From assembly GCA_020849795.1 (NCBI GenBank), contig JADZFR010000023.1, positions 1-64,000 on the forward strand: a DNA stretch of 64,000 nucleotides, given 5' to 3'. The notes below the pieces were generated by a model. The model worked only from the letters and a program-made list of their open reading frames with translations, searched no databases and had not been told where the DNA came from. Source of the DNA: Planctomycetota bacterium (lineage in GTDB: Bacteria > Planctomycetota > UBA8742 > UBA2392). This document shows positions 1 to 7,428 of this stretch, piece after piece; position 1 is the stretch's first letter, and each line of letters begins with the position of its first letter. The position numbers and the translations under genes are program-made.

Positions 1-2
1 AC

Positions 3-263
3 GAAGAACTGGGCGACGCTTCGCCAATGAAGGATGACTTCGTGTGGCGGCACTTCGGCAAGAACGCGAGCGAAGAGCGGCTGATTGAGCTGCGCGAGAT
101 GCTGCAAAGCACCGAACCGCGCAAGCGCGCAAGCAGGGGCAAGCGGCGGCGCCCGGCGCATTTTGGAGCGCGAAGCGTCAGCGAGCGGCCGCGCCAGGCG
201 CGGCAATGCCTGTCGCTATCCCGCCGTGCTACCACTTCACCAGTTCTTCGATGGCTGCGATGA
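3..263 (+). CDS. C-terminal end of an unidentified protein (5' partial)
   Basis: The frame is open from the window edge, so the start lies outside. The first 40 or so residues look like ordinary protein (DDFVWRHFGKNASEERL then a helical LIELREML stretch). The last 40 residues are Arg-rich and of low complexity. The stop falls 35 bases inside the 3' end of the opposing E1 gene. I do not recognise the family. The real product may end differently if the upstream frame is not the one read here. Confidence 0.35.
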   Translation, partial: EELGDASPMKDDFVWRHFGKNASEERLIELREMLQSTEPRKRASRGKRRRPAHFGARSVSERPRQARQCLSLSRRATTSPVLRWLR

Positions 264-2268
264 CGCCCGCCTTCTGGGGCAGGACTGCGTTTTCCAGTGG
301 CTTGGCGTACGGGCAGAAGCTGTCGAGTGCGGCGACTCGTTTCACGGGGGCGTCGAGGCTCTCGAAGGCTTGTTCCATAATCCTTGCCGAGATTTCGGCG
401 CCGAAGCCCATGGTTAGTGTGTCTTCGTGGACTACCAGGCAGCGGTTGGTTTTGGCTACTGACTTGAATACCAGCTCCTGGTCCCAGGGCAGGATCGTGC
501 GCAAGTCGATGACCTCGACGCTGATCTTGTCCTCCAGGCTGCGCGCGGCGTCTTCGCTGATCATGACTGTGTTGCCCCAGGTCACCAGCGTTACGTCCGT
601 GCCCTCGCGCAGCACGCGGCCTCTTCCGAACGGCAGCACGTAGTCTTTGTCCGGCTCGGGGCTCTTGCAGCGCTCTTGCCGGTACAGGTTCTTGCACTCC
701 ATGAACAGCACCGGGTCTTCGCCCCGAATCGCGGCCTTGAGCAAGCCCTTGGCGTCGGCGGCGTTGCTGGGCATCGCAATTCTCAGTCCCGGTCGTGACG
801 CAAACAGCCCCTCGATGCACTGGCTGTGGTACATCGCGCCCTGGATGTAGCCGCCCACGGGCACGCGAATCACCATCGGCGCGGGCCAGTTGTTGTTGCT
901 GCGATAGCGGGCGGTCGCCACCTCGTTCACGACCTGCATCATGGCCGGGAAGATGTAATCGCCGAACTGGATTTCCACGACGGCTTTGCGGCCGGGCTTG
1001 TAGCTGTACCCAAGCGCAGTGCCGATGATCGTGGCCTCAGCCAGCGGGCTATTGAACACGCGGTCGGTGCCGAAGCGGGTGCTCAGGCCCTTGGTGGCGC
1101 CGAACACGCCGCCCTTGCCGTCCTGCACGTCCTGGCCCCAGCACACTAGGTGTTCGTCGCGTTCGAACTCTTCGTGCAGGGCGTGGTTGATGGCCTCGAT
1201 CAAGGGCAGGCGTTCGCCTGTCGTTTTCGGCTCGGCGACTGGGGCGTGAATCACGGCGTTGTCGTCGCCTTCGTAATAGACGTGGCGGGCGGCTGTGCTG
1301 GGGTCGGGGTGCGGGCGTTCTTCGGCGCGCTCGGCGGCGGCGTCGATTTCGGCCTTGATCTGTTCTTCAAGTGCGACGAGTTCGTCTTCATCGGCCAGCC
1401 CGTTGGCGACGATCCACTGGCGCAGCTTGGCGATGGGGTCTTTGCGCGATTCTTCTTCGATCTGCTTTTCGGTCATGTACAGCTTGCGGTTATCGCTGCT
1501 GCTGTGACCCCACAGGCGCACGACCTGGCTGACCACTATCGCGGGGCCCTTGCCCTTGCTGCACCATTCGTGGGCCTGCTTGAAGGCCTCGTAGCTGGCG
1601 AACAGGTCCAGGCCGTCGCATGGAAAGATGCCGAGATTGGCGTAGCCCTTTACCCACTGCTCGACGGGCTGGGCGCGCTCCTGCGAGTGATGGGTGCTGA
1701 TGCCGTAGCCGTTGTCTTCAACGTGAAAGAGCACCGGGCACTTGTGGATCGTCGCCCAGTTCAAGCCCTCGTGAAACTCGCCCTGTGCGCAGCCGGCGTC
1801 GCCGCCCGAGACGTAGACGACTTCGTCTTCGCCATCGAGCTTGGCGCCGTGAGCGCGGCCCGCGGCTTGCAACCACTGTGTGCCGACGCAGCTTGACTTG
1901 CTGATGATGCGGTGCTTCTTGTGGCCGAAGTGGGATGGCATCTGGCGCGAGCCTGAGGCCGGGTCGCCTTCGCGAGCCATGAAGCCGGTGAAGATTTCTT
2001 CGGTGGTGACGCCGAGGCCAAGCACGAAGGTTAGGTCGCGATAGTGGCAGATGCTCCAGTCTTTGCCGGCGCGGAAGACCATGCTGGCGGCGGTGAGCGC
2101 GGCTTCGTGGCCGGGGCCGGAGATCTGGAACGTGCCGCCCTTGGACTGGCGCAGTATGATGGCGCACTTGTCCTCAGTTTTGCGCGAGGTGACCATGTTG
2201 CGGTATGCGCTGAGGACCTGTTCGTTGGTCAGGCCACGCGTGTCTTTTCTGGCGGCTGTCTTGGCCAT
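229..2268 (-). CDS. TPP-dependent 2-oxoacid dehydrogenase E1, alpha and beta subunits fused
   Basis: The 679-residue product decarboxylates a 2-oxoacid (pyruvate or branched-chain 2-oxoacid) for transfer to a lipoyl E2. Residues 1-330 are an E1-alpha domain with the thiamine pyrophosphate motif GDAGCAQGEFHEGLN at about 156-170, followed by EDNGYGIS. Residues 345-679 are an E1-beta domain (GQDVQDGKGGVFGAT, then QFGDYIFPAMMQ). Alpha and beta are usually separate genes; the fused form is common in Bacteroidota and Planctomycetota. The ATG at 2268 has a GGAG eight bases upstream; the long in-frame extension upstream of it has no protein-like character. No E2 or E3 gene lies nearby, so the substrate is undecided; the alpha half looks closer to the branched-chain type. 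Confidence 0.93.
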   Translation of the reverse strand: MAKTAARKDTRGLTNEQVLSAYRNMVTSRKTEDKCAIILRQSKGGTFQISGPGHEAALTAASMVFRAGKDWSICHYRDLTFVLGLGVTTEEIFTGFMAREGDPASGSRQMPSHFGHKKHRIISKSSCVGTQWLQAAGRAHGAKLDGEDEVVYVSGGDAGCAQGEFHEGLNWATIHKCPVLFHVEDNGYGISTHHSQERAQPVEQWVKGYANLGIFPCDGLDLFASYEAFKQAHEWCSKGKGPAIVVSQVVRLWGHSSSDNRKLYMTEKQIEEESRKDPIAKLRQWIVANGLADEDELVALEEQIKAEIDAAAERAEERPHPDPSTAARHVYYEGDDNAVIHAPVAEPKTTGERLPLIEAINHALHEEFERDEHLVCWGQDVQDGKGGVFGATKGLSTRFGTDRVFNSPLAEATIIGTALGYSYKPGRKAVVEIQFGDYIFPAMMQVVNEVATARYRSNNNWPAPMVIRVPVGGYIQGAMYHSQCIEGLFASRPGLRIAMPSNAADAKGLLKAAIRGEDPVLFMECKNLYRQERCKSPEPDKDYVLPFGRGRVLREGTDVTLVTWGNTVMISEDAARSLEDKISVEVIDLRTILPWDQELVFKSVAKTNRCLVVHEDTLTMGFGAEISARIMEQAFESLDAPVKRVAALDSFCPYAKPLENAVLPQKAGVIAAIEELVKW

Positions 2269-2370
2269 GGCGATCTCCGGTATGGCTGGATTGTGGCCGT
2301 TGCCGGCGGGCGGGTCAAGTTTGGGAAGAAACACTTGACCACCAAAGCGCCAGGACGCCAATGTAAAGCT

Positions 2371-3264
2371 ATGGACTTCAACGAGCTGATCAACAACGGC
2401 TGGGCGCGGCATGACAAAGAGACCGCCGTGGTGGCCGGCGAGCTTGAGGCCCACGTTGCGCTGGCCAGCGACGCGGGCAAGGCCGTGCAATTGATCACGC
2501 TTGCGGTGCATACGATCGGCAGCCATGGACGTGAGTGGCGGCGGGCCGCGGCGCTGGCCGAGCGTGTGGTTGCCGCGCTGCCCGAAACCGCCGAGCTTGC
2601 GCCGGCGTTGGGCAACCTTGCGGTTGCGCGCTTCATGGCGGGCGATTACGCGGGCGCGCTGGCAAGTGAGTCGCGGTCGGTTGAGCTGACCGATGTTGAA
2701 CCGGTGTCGATGATGGCGCGCACGCGCATCTTGATCGCGTCGGCACTGGTGGACGCCAAGCGTCTCGATGAAGCCGCGCGGGTCTACAACGCGGCGGTGT
2801 CGCTGGCGCGGGCGCAGGACGAGAAGCTGGCGTGCGACCGGGCAATCGCGGTGACCAGCAACAACCTGGCCAGCGAATTGATGACCAGAGAATCGCGCAC
2901 CGACACCGAGAACGCGCTGATGCTGGCCGCCGCCGAAAACGCCCGCGAGTTCTGGGTCAAGTGCGGCACCTGGGAAAACGAAGAGCGCGCCGAGTACCTG
3001 CTGGCATGCGTGCACAACAAGCTGAACCAGCCAGGCAAGGCACTGGAGCACGCGGCGCGGGGGCTGGATGTCATCGCCAAGAACGGCGAAGAGGTTGTGG
3101 ACGAGGCATTCCTGAACCTGGCCAGCGCGGATGCCTGCCGCCTGCAGGACAATCGCGAGGGCTTTGACCGCATGCTGGCACGCGCCGACGAGTTGGCCGG
3201 CGAGTGGACCGATCAAGGCCTGAAGGACTGGTTCGCTGCAGAGCGCGCCAAGGTGCAGTGGTAG
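2371..3264 (+). CDS. Helical-repeat (TPR-like) protein of unknown role
   Basis: The 297-residue cytoplasmic protein is Ala/Glu/Leu-rich and made of paired helices. Repeat-like units such as LGNLAVARFMAGDYAGALA and a later one around PGKALEHAARGLDV have TPR spacing. There is no signal peptide or catalytic motif. It diverges from the E1 gene with a 102-base gap and its stop almost touches the convergent DUF1572 gene. The ATG at 2371 is where alpha-helical protein begins. Likely a scaffold; partner unknown. Confidence 0.72.
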   Translation: MDFNELINNGWARHDKETAVVAGELEAHVALASDAGKAVQLITLAVHTIGSHGREWRRAAALAERVVAALPETAELAPALGNLAVARFMAGDYAGALASESRSVELTDVEPVSMMARTRILIASALVDAKRLDEAARVYNAAVSLARAQDEKLACDRAIAVTSNNLASELMTRESRTDTENALMLAAAENAREFWVKCGTWENEERAEYLLACVHNKLNQPGKALEHAARGLDVIAKNGEEVVDEAFLNLASADACRLQDNREGFDRMLARADELAGEWTDQGLKDWFAAERAKVQW

Positions 3265-3268
3265 GGCG

Positions 3269-3805
3269 CTACTCTTTCAGCCCCGGTGCGCGCGGCAGGG
3301 GCTTGTAGTCTTTGCTTTGGCCGCGGGCGATGCTGAGTGTCTTCCAGTCTTTGCCCACCTGCGCGCGCGCCAGCGTGACCATCTGGCCCACGTGATACCC
3401 GTAGTGCCCGACCTGCCGGATCAGCGCATCCAGCACCAGCATCGGCTCGCCGCGAATGGTGACTTCGCGGGTGACGTCGCCGACTTGCAGGGACTCCAGC
3501 GTGTCGAGTGTCAGCTTCCAGCCGGCTTGCCAAAGTTGGCGAACCTGCTGGGGTGTCTCGGTGGCGGGTTCGAACTCGGCGTCGCGCTTGCGCCACGGCT
3601 TGTCGCCGTCCTCGGTGAGAAAGTTGGTCCAGCGCGAAAGCATGTTGCCGTGCAGATGCTGGACGACGATGGCGATGCTGTTGGCCTGGTCATCGGTGCG
3701 ATGAAAGAGCTGGGCCGGCGTGACGCGGTCAAGCACGCCATCGCCGAGGCCCTTGATCTGTCGCATGCGGGCAACGATGGCGCGCAGCAGGCTGTGTGCG
3801 ATCAC
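3269..3805 (-). CDS. DUF1572 / DinB-fold protein (YfiT-like)
   Basis: The 178-residue four-helix-bundle protein resembles the DUF1572 branch of the DinB superfamily. It has the family hallmarks LFHRTDDQANSIAIVVQHL and GNMLSRWTNFLTEDGD near the N-terminus and a histidine pair in HYGYHVGQM near residue 140, candidate metal ligands. Relatives include thiol transferases (bacillithiol and mycothiol S-transferases); the substrate here is unknown. Its ATG overlaps the upstream stop in an ATGA, so it is probably translationally coupled to the secreted protein gene before it. Confidence 0.82.
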   Translation of the reverse strand: MIAHSLLRAIVARMRQIKGLGDGVLDRVTPAQLFHRTDDQANSIAIVVQHLHGNMLSRWTNFLTEDGDKPWRKRDAEFEPATETPQQVRQLWQAGWKLTLDTLESLQVGDVTREVTIRGEPMLVLDALIRQVGHYGYHVGQMVTLARAQVGKDWKTLSIARGQSKDYKPLPRAPGLKE

Positions 3806-4368
3806 GCGCGGGCCCTTTGCAGGACGCTGCGATGCCTGAACCAGAGTGCGCCGGTGGCAAGCGCCAGCAATGCCAGCAGCGCGTGTCCGCCGGTGCCGGC
3901 GCCTGTCGAGCAGTCATTGCGGTCTTCGGGCCGGTGATAGTCGTTGAAGTAGCGGTCAAAGTTGATGGTGGCGTCGGCGCCCTGGCCCGCGCTTTCGCGG
4001 ACCTGGAGTGTGAGTTCGATGGTGCCGCTCTGGGCGCCGTACTTGTGGGTCAGGTCGATATAGAACCTGTCGTCGTCGTTGGCGAAGGCGTGGAAGGTGA
4101 AGTCGAGAATGCCGTCGGCGCCGTTGTCGGTGCGGTTGGTCAGGATGTCTTTGTCTGAATCCAGCACGCGCACGCGCGGCGGGGCAGAAATGCCGCGGGC
4201 GATGATGCGGATGTCCAGCGAATTGTCCGCGCCGTAGTCGAGGTCAATGCGGTAGCGCGCGGTTTCGTAATCGCGCAGGTAGGTTGAATCTTCGTACTCG
4301 AGAAACGTCTGGGCGCTAAGCGACGCCCCTCCCACCGCCAGCATCAGAATCAACCAGAGCCGTGCCAT
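3802..4368 (-). CDS. Secreted protein with C-terminal Cys-tag/TM/basic-tail sorting signal
   Basis: The 188-residue protein begins with a cleavable signal peptide (MARLWLILMLAVGGASLSAQ). The middle, about residues 20-140, is beta-rich with the look of a pre-peptidase C-terminal (PPC)-like sandwich. The end is a Cys-containing tag (CSTGAGTGG), a hydrophobic helix (ALLALLALATGALWF) and a basic tail RHRSVLQRARA. That architecture matches sortase- or rhomboid-type C-terminal sorting signals such as MYXO-CTERM. The 1421-residue protein at 56.7-61.0 kb carries a similar tag. The function of the beta domain is unknown. Confidence 0.75.
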   Translation of the reverse strand: MARLWLILMLAVGGASLSAQTFLEYEDSTYLRDYETARYRIDLDYGADNSLDIRIIARGISAPPRVRVLDSDKDILTNRTDNGADGILDFTFHAFANDDDRFYIDLTHKYGAQSGTIELTLQVRESAGQGADATINFDRYFNDYHRPEDRNDCSTGAGTGGHALLALLALATGALWFRHRSVLQRARA

Positions 4369-4438
4369 GTTGCGCTCCTTCTCGCCGTGCGAGCGACCAC
4401 ACGCAATGCATTATAACACATCGCCGCGCCGGATGCTT

Positions 4439-4930
4439 TCAGGGTGCGGGCGATGGTTCGCAATCAATGCATTCAGCGGGAGTTGCGTCGACCGGCGTTG
4501 CCCCCAGCAGTTCCGCTACGGCTTGCTCGGGCATGCCCCGTTTCACATTTACCAGCTTGCCATCCTTGAACATCGCGACGAACTGGCGGGCGTTGAAACC
4601 CGCCGGCAGTTGAGCAAGCAGTTCTTCCGGCGCGTGACCAGTGTACGCGCAGGCGACGACCAGCGTGCCCGATTCTACGGCTTCGCGCACAGCCGGCACA
4701 CCTTGCAGTCGCTGTACCAGCGACGGGCAGGTCCATCAGTGCGGAGAGTTGTCGACGGCCAGCACGAGCGGCACGCCGAGTTCAGCCGCCGTCTGCTGCG
4801 CCTGGGCATAGTCGCCAGTGATCAAGCCGCCCGCGGCGGGGCGCTCTTTCCACCAGAAGATGTAGCCCAGGAAGGCCACAAGGACCACAGCCATGAAGAT
4901 CCATGCGATGTTGTCGATGAGGTGCTTCAT
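4439..4930 (-). CDS. Putative selenoprotein: membrane-anchored thioredoxin-fold protein with UxxC motif
   Basis: The frame reads 64 residues, an in-frame TGA (plus-strand 4736-4738), then 98 more residues in the same frame to a normal stop; total 163 residues. Residues 8-27 are a TM helix (WIFMAVVLVAFLGYIFWW). Residues 44-163 look like a thioredoxin fold: a strand ending VPLVLAVDNSPH leads straight into UGA-Trp-Thr-Cys, where a CxxC redox motif is expected. The second half (GTLVVACAYTG, FNARQFVAMFKDGKLV) continues the fold without disruption. A hairpin with SECIS geometry starts three bases after the TGA. Reading TGA as Sec65 restores a UWTC redox centre. The alternative is a C-to-A nonsense mutation or sequencing error at a Cys codon; the hairpin and the second such gene nearby argue against that. 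No clear Shine-Dalgarno precedes the ATG. Confidence 0.78.
4700..4732 (-). promoter_or_regulatory. Candidate bacterial SECIS element of the UWTC gene
   Basis: On the minus strand, TGA-TGG is followed by ACCTGC-CCG-TCGCTG-GTA-CAGCGA-CT-GCAAGGT (segments written 5' to 3'). The upper stem TCGCTG/CAGCGA is a perfect 6 bp, the apical loop is GTA, and the lower stem ACCTGC/GCAAGGT pairs with one bulged A. The loop begins 18 bases after the TGA, inside the 16-37 base window known for bacterial SECIS elements, and its first base is the conserved G. The hairpin is wholly within coding sequence, as in other bacteria. Confidence 0.75.
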
Positions 4931-4949
4931 GTGTTGCTAACAGGACCGG

Positions 4950-4970
4950 CATGGCGTTTATTCCGCCATG
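4950..4970. repeat. Intergenic inverted repeat
   Basis: CATGGCG and CGCCATG form a 7-bp stem around TTTATTC in the short gap between the TfoX-like and UWTC genes. There is no U-tract on either side, so it could be a weak terminator, a processing site or an operator. Confidence 0.45.
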
Positions 4971-4978
4971 GTCCGGAC

Positions 4979-5326
4979 CTACTTCTTGCGGGCCTTGGCG
5001 GGTGCCTTCAGTGTCTGGGCATGAGTGAAGCTGGCTTCAACCCAGCGCGAGAGCTGCTTTGCGGTCTTGAGTGCCTCCATCGAAACCAGCACCCAGCCCG
5101 GCTGCGCCTTGCCCGCGTGCGTAAAGGCGCTGCAATGCTTGAGCTCAAGGTGCTTCTTGCGCGAGTCTTCGTCGCACAGGGCGATCAATCCGTCGTCAAC
5201 GGCGCCGATGAAGGGGTGGCCATTTAGCACGTACACCCTGCCGCCGAAAAGGTTCTTCTCGGTCCAGCCGGGTTTGCGCTCAAGCACATCCTTCACCCGT
5301 TCGAACAAACGCTCGTCATATGCCAT
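4979..5326 (-). CDS. TfoX N-terminal domain protein
   Basis: The 115-residue protein consists of a single TfoX-N domain: MAYDERLFERVKDVL, then the core LFGGRVYVLNGHPFIGAVDDGLIALC and a C-terminal helix with YVLNGHPFIG-to-GWVLVSMEAL spacing typical of the family. It lacks the C-terminal TfoX domain of the competence regulator Sxy/TfoX, so a competence role cannot be assumed. The C-terminus is Lys/Ala-rich. It lies between the two candidate selenoprotein genes, 48 bases upstream of one and about 130 downstream of the other, on the same strand. Confidence 0.85.
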   Translation of the reverse strand: MAYDERLFERVKDVLERKPGWTEKNLFGGRVYVLNGHPFIGAVDDGLIALCDEDSRKKHLELKHCSAFTHAGKAQPGWVLVSMEALKTAKQLSRWVEASFTHAQTLKAPAKARKK

Positions 5327-5455
5327 GGAGTTCTCCGCGGGGCATTATCCGCCGCCGCGCGTTTCGCACAAGTGAACTGTGATCGATCTGTTGAAGACTC
5401 TGCAGACACGGCACGCCCAGGCGGACGTGCCGCGGTTGCACCGGGCCGGCAGACA

Positions 5456-6451
5456 TCAACTACCCTGCGGCGGCTGACCCAGGTAAGGGCCGGGTTTGGG
5501 CTTGGGGGGCGGAGGCGCGTAGGGACTCTCCCCCGAAAGGCCGTCAAATTCCTGTGGCTCATTCATCGCAGGCGGCCGCGTCCCCGGCGGAACATACTGT
5601 TGCGGCGCATAGCTGCGGGTGGCCGGCGGGGCGCCTTGGGCCGCAGGCGGGTACGCCGCGGGCTGGCCCGGGTACTGTTGCTGCGGCGGGTACTGCTGCG
5701 GCGGATACGGGGCAGCGCCCGGAGGCGGGCCGTGGGCACCGGGGGGCGGGCCGTGGGCACCGGGGGGCGGCCCGTAAGCCTGTGGCTGCCCGTACGCGCC
5801 GGGTGGCGGGCCCATGTAGCCGGGCCGCAGGTGGTCAGGAATCTTTTCCCGGGTGGAGTGCCAGAACCACCCGACGGCAACAACAAAGAAAATACCGAAC
5901 ACCAGAATCATCCAGATCCACCAGCCGCCGCCTGTGCTGTCCGAAGACGAACTGCCCGAAACACCGGGCACGGCGGTGCCGCCGAGATGTTGCTCAATCA
6001 TGGCGTCGGTCAAGCTGCCGGGGTGACCACGCCACAAGATTGTGCCGTCGGCGCTGATCAGGAAGGCATTGGGGATGCCCCTGACGCCATAGCTGCGCGA
6101 GGCACTGCTGGACTGTGCGGTGCCGTAGGTGACTCCTTTTCTGTTCAACCATGGCTCAATGACACTGGGGGTTTCGTTGCTCACGGCAACGATGGTCAAC
6201 CCGCGCGCGCTGTACTTGCTGTGAATCTCGTTCAAGTGCGGCACGGTTGACGCGCAGGGCCCTCACCACGTGGCCCAGAACTCCAGCAACACGGTGTGCC
6301 CGCGCAGGCCGGCAATCGATGTCGCGCTGGCTGGCAGGTTCCAGCTTTTCTCGAAACGAAAGTCAGGCGCCGCCCGGCCAATCTCCTGCGCGCCCAGGCT
6401 CGAGGCGGCAAGCAGCATCAGCGGCACAAGCATCAGGCTAGAGGGTTTCAC
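5456..6451 (-). CDS. Putative selenoprotein: TlpA/ResA-type thioredoxin with UGPC motif and Pro-rich tail
   Basis: The frame holds an in-frame TGA at plus-strand 6263-6265. It reads LLEFWATW-UGA-GPC-ASTV, the classic thioredoxin FWATWCGPC with TGA replacing the first Cys, here Sec63. Start is GTG 6451 with GAGGT upstream, giving 331 residues. Order: signal peptide (about 1-22, ending SSLGAQ), TlpA-like domain (24-175; APDFRF, the UGPC site, cis-Pro segment VRGIPNAFLI), Ser/Gly linker, TM helix (WWIWMILVFGIFFVVAVGWFW), then a roughly 110-residue Pro/Gly/Tyr/Gln tail with GPPPGAH repeats. The redox domain should face the periplasm and the tail the cytoplasm. Without readthrough the downstream half has no start of its own. 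Nonsense mutation is the rival explanation. Confidence 0.8.
5690..5830 (-). repeat. In-frame tandem repeat coding GPPPGAH-type units
   Basis: Roughly 21-base units (gggccgtgggcaccgggggg and variants) are repeated at least twice exactly and again with divergence. They encode GPPPGAH-like heptads in the cytoplasmic tail of the UGPC protein. Such tracts expand and contract easily, so copy number may vary among strains. Confidence 0.65.
6229..6252 (-). promoter_or_regulatory. Candidate bacterial SECIS element of the UGPC gene
   Basis: Minus strand, downstream of the TGA: CG-TCAA-CC-GTG-CCG-CAC-TTGA-A-CG. The lower stem TCAA/TTGA is extended by CG/CG across a bulged A; the upper stem GTG/CAC closes loop CCG. 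The apical loop begins 21 bases after the TGA, within the bacterial range. If the top G-C pair opens, the loop starts with G, as the consensus asks. It is weaker than the element of the UWTC gene because of the two-base CC bulge. Confidence 0.55.
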
Positions 6452-6551
6452 GGCTTTACCTCGAATCGAAGGCTCTACACTCAGCATACTACATCAAACA
6501 TCCCGCTGCCCGATTCCAATCCACTGCTGTTTGTGGAAGCGCCGGGAAGCC

Positions 6552-7361
6552 CTAAGCCTTGGTTTCCCAAGGTGGTACGTCGCTTCCGGTTTCCGGGTTC
6601 GGCGAGTCTCTGGTGATCGCCCACGGAGGCTGAATCGCCTGCGTTTCGGCCGACGCCTTGCGCGGAGCTTCGGGCGGCTTGGGCAACTCCGCCAAGGCCA
6701 CCGGCGGAAGGTCTGGCGCTAGCACCGGTGTCGGCACAGGACTCACGGGCGATGGCCGCGGGGTCTTGCGGTTCAGCAGCATCCAGCCGGCAAAACCGAT
6801 CACACCCATCACTACCAGCACCATCAACACGGCCGCGACCGGGCTGGCGCCGCCTTCGCTGCCTGTTGTTTCGCCGGCGGAGTCTTTTGGCTTGGTGGCG
6901 ACGCTGCCTTCCACTGTTCGCAAGAGCAATCGTAACGCCTGCCGCGCGTGCACCTCGGCGTGATTGACTGAGTGCACGCCTATGCGAATCGGCTGGGTCA
7001 GCGGCAGGTCCACCCAGGCAATGACCTGGGACTCGGCGTGGTTGGTGCGCATGCCGAAGACCTCCAGTTCGTTCCACTTTTCGCGGATGATGGACGCGTT
7101 CAGGTCATCCGGGAACTTGGGCATGTCGCCGGGGTACACCGCCTTTTCAAGGTACGCGATGCCCAGCAGCACATTCAGCCCGCGCGCGCCCTCAGGGCTG
7201 CCCGCGAACACGTACTGCGGGCGCGGCCCCGGCACGGGCAATTCCCCGGCAAAGGCTTTGAAACCAGCGGGCGGCTGAAAGGAAAAACCGTTCGGGTCAT
7301 CGATACGCTGTGCCGACAACGACAGTGGCAGGAGAAGAACCATGAACAGGATGGCGCGCAT
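6552..7361 (-). CDS. Secreted or membrane protein, unknown, single internal TM helix
   Basis: The 269-residue protein has a signal peptide (MRAILFMVLLLPLSLSAQ) and an alpha/beta domain of about 125 residues that begins DPNGFSFQPPAGFKAF, a form seen in small secreted domains of unknown function. Then come a Ser/Gly linker, a TM helix (VAAVLMVLVVMGVIGFAGWML) and a Pro-rich cytoplasmic tail. The topology (exported domain, TM, Pro-rich tail) matches that of the neighbouring UGPC protein, about 100 bases downstream on the same strand. I do not recognise the family. Confidence 0.75.
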   Translation of the reverse strand: MRAILFMVLLLPLSLSAQRIDDPNGFSFQPPAGFKAFAGELPVPGPRPQYVFAGSPEGARGLNVLLGIAYLEKAVYPGDMPKFPDDLNASIIREKWNELEVFGMRTNHAESQVIAWVDLPLTQPIRIGVHSVNHAEVHARQALRLLLRTVEGSVATKPKDSAGETTGSEGGASPVAAVLMVLVVMGVIGFAGWMLLNRKTPRPSPVSPVPTPVLAPDLPPVALAELPKPPEAPRKASAETQAIQPPWAITRDSPNPETGSDVPPWETKA

Positions 7362-7428
7362 CGCCGGATTCTAGCTTGGTGCGCAAGCTGTGCCGATTGG
7401 CTGGTCGATGCGCACACGCCGCCAAGCC

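Noticed and set aside
4473..4736. Programmed frameshift or two separate genes instead of TGA recoding
   Set aside because: The two halves are in the same frame and no base needs to be skipped; the alternative frame (MDLPVAGTATARCAG...) is not protein-like. The downstream half lacks a ribosome site.
5372..6250. 292-codon plus-strand ORF covering the in-frame TGA region
   Set aside because: It is an Arg-rich antisense frame. The minus strand has the thioredoxin domain, so the TGA there is not explained by the gene being on the other strand.
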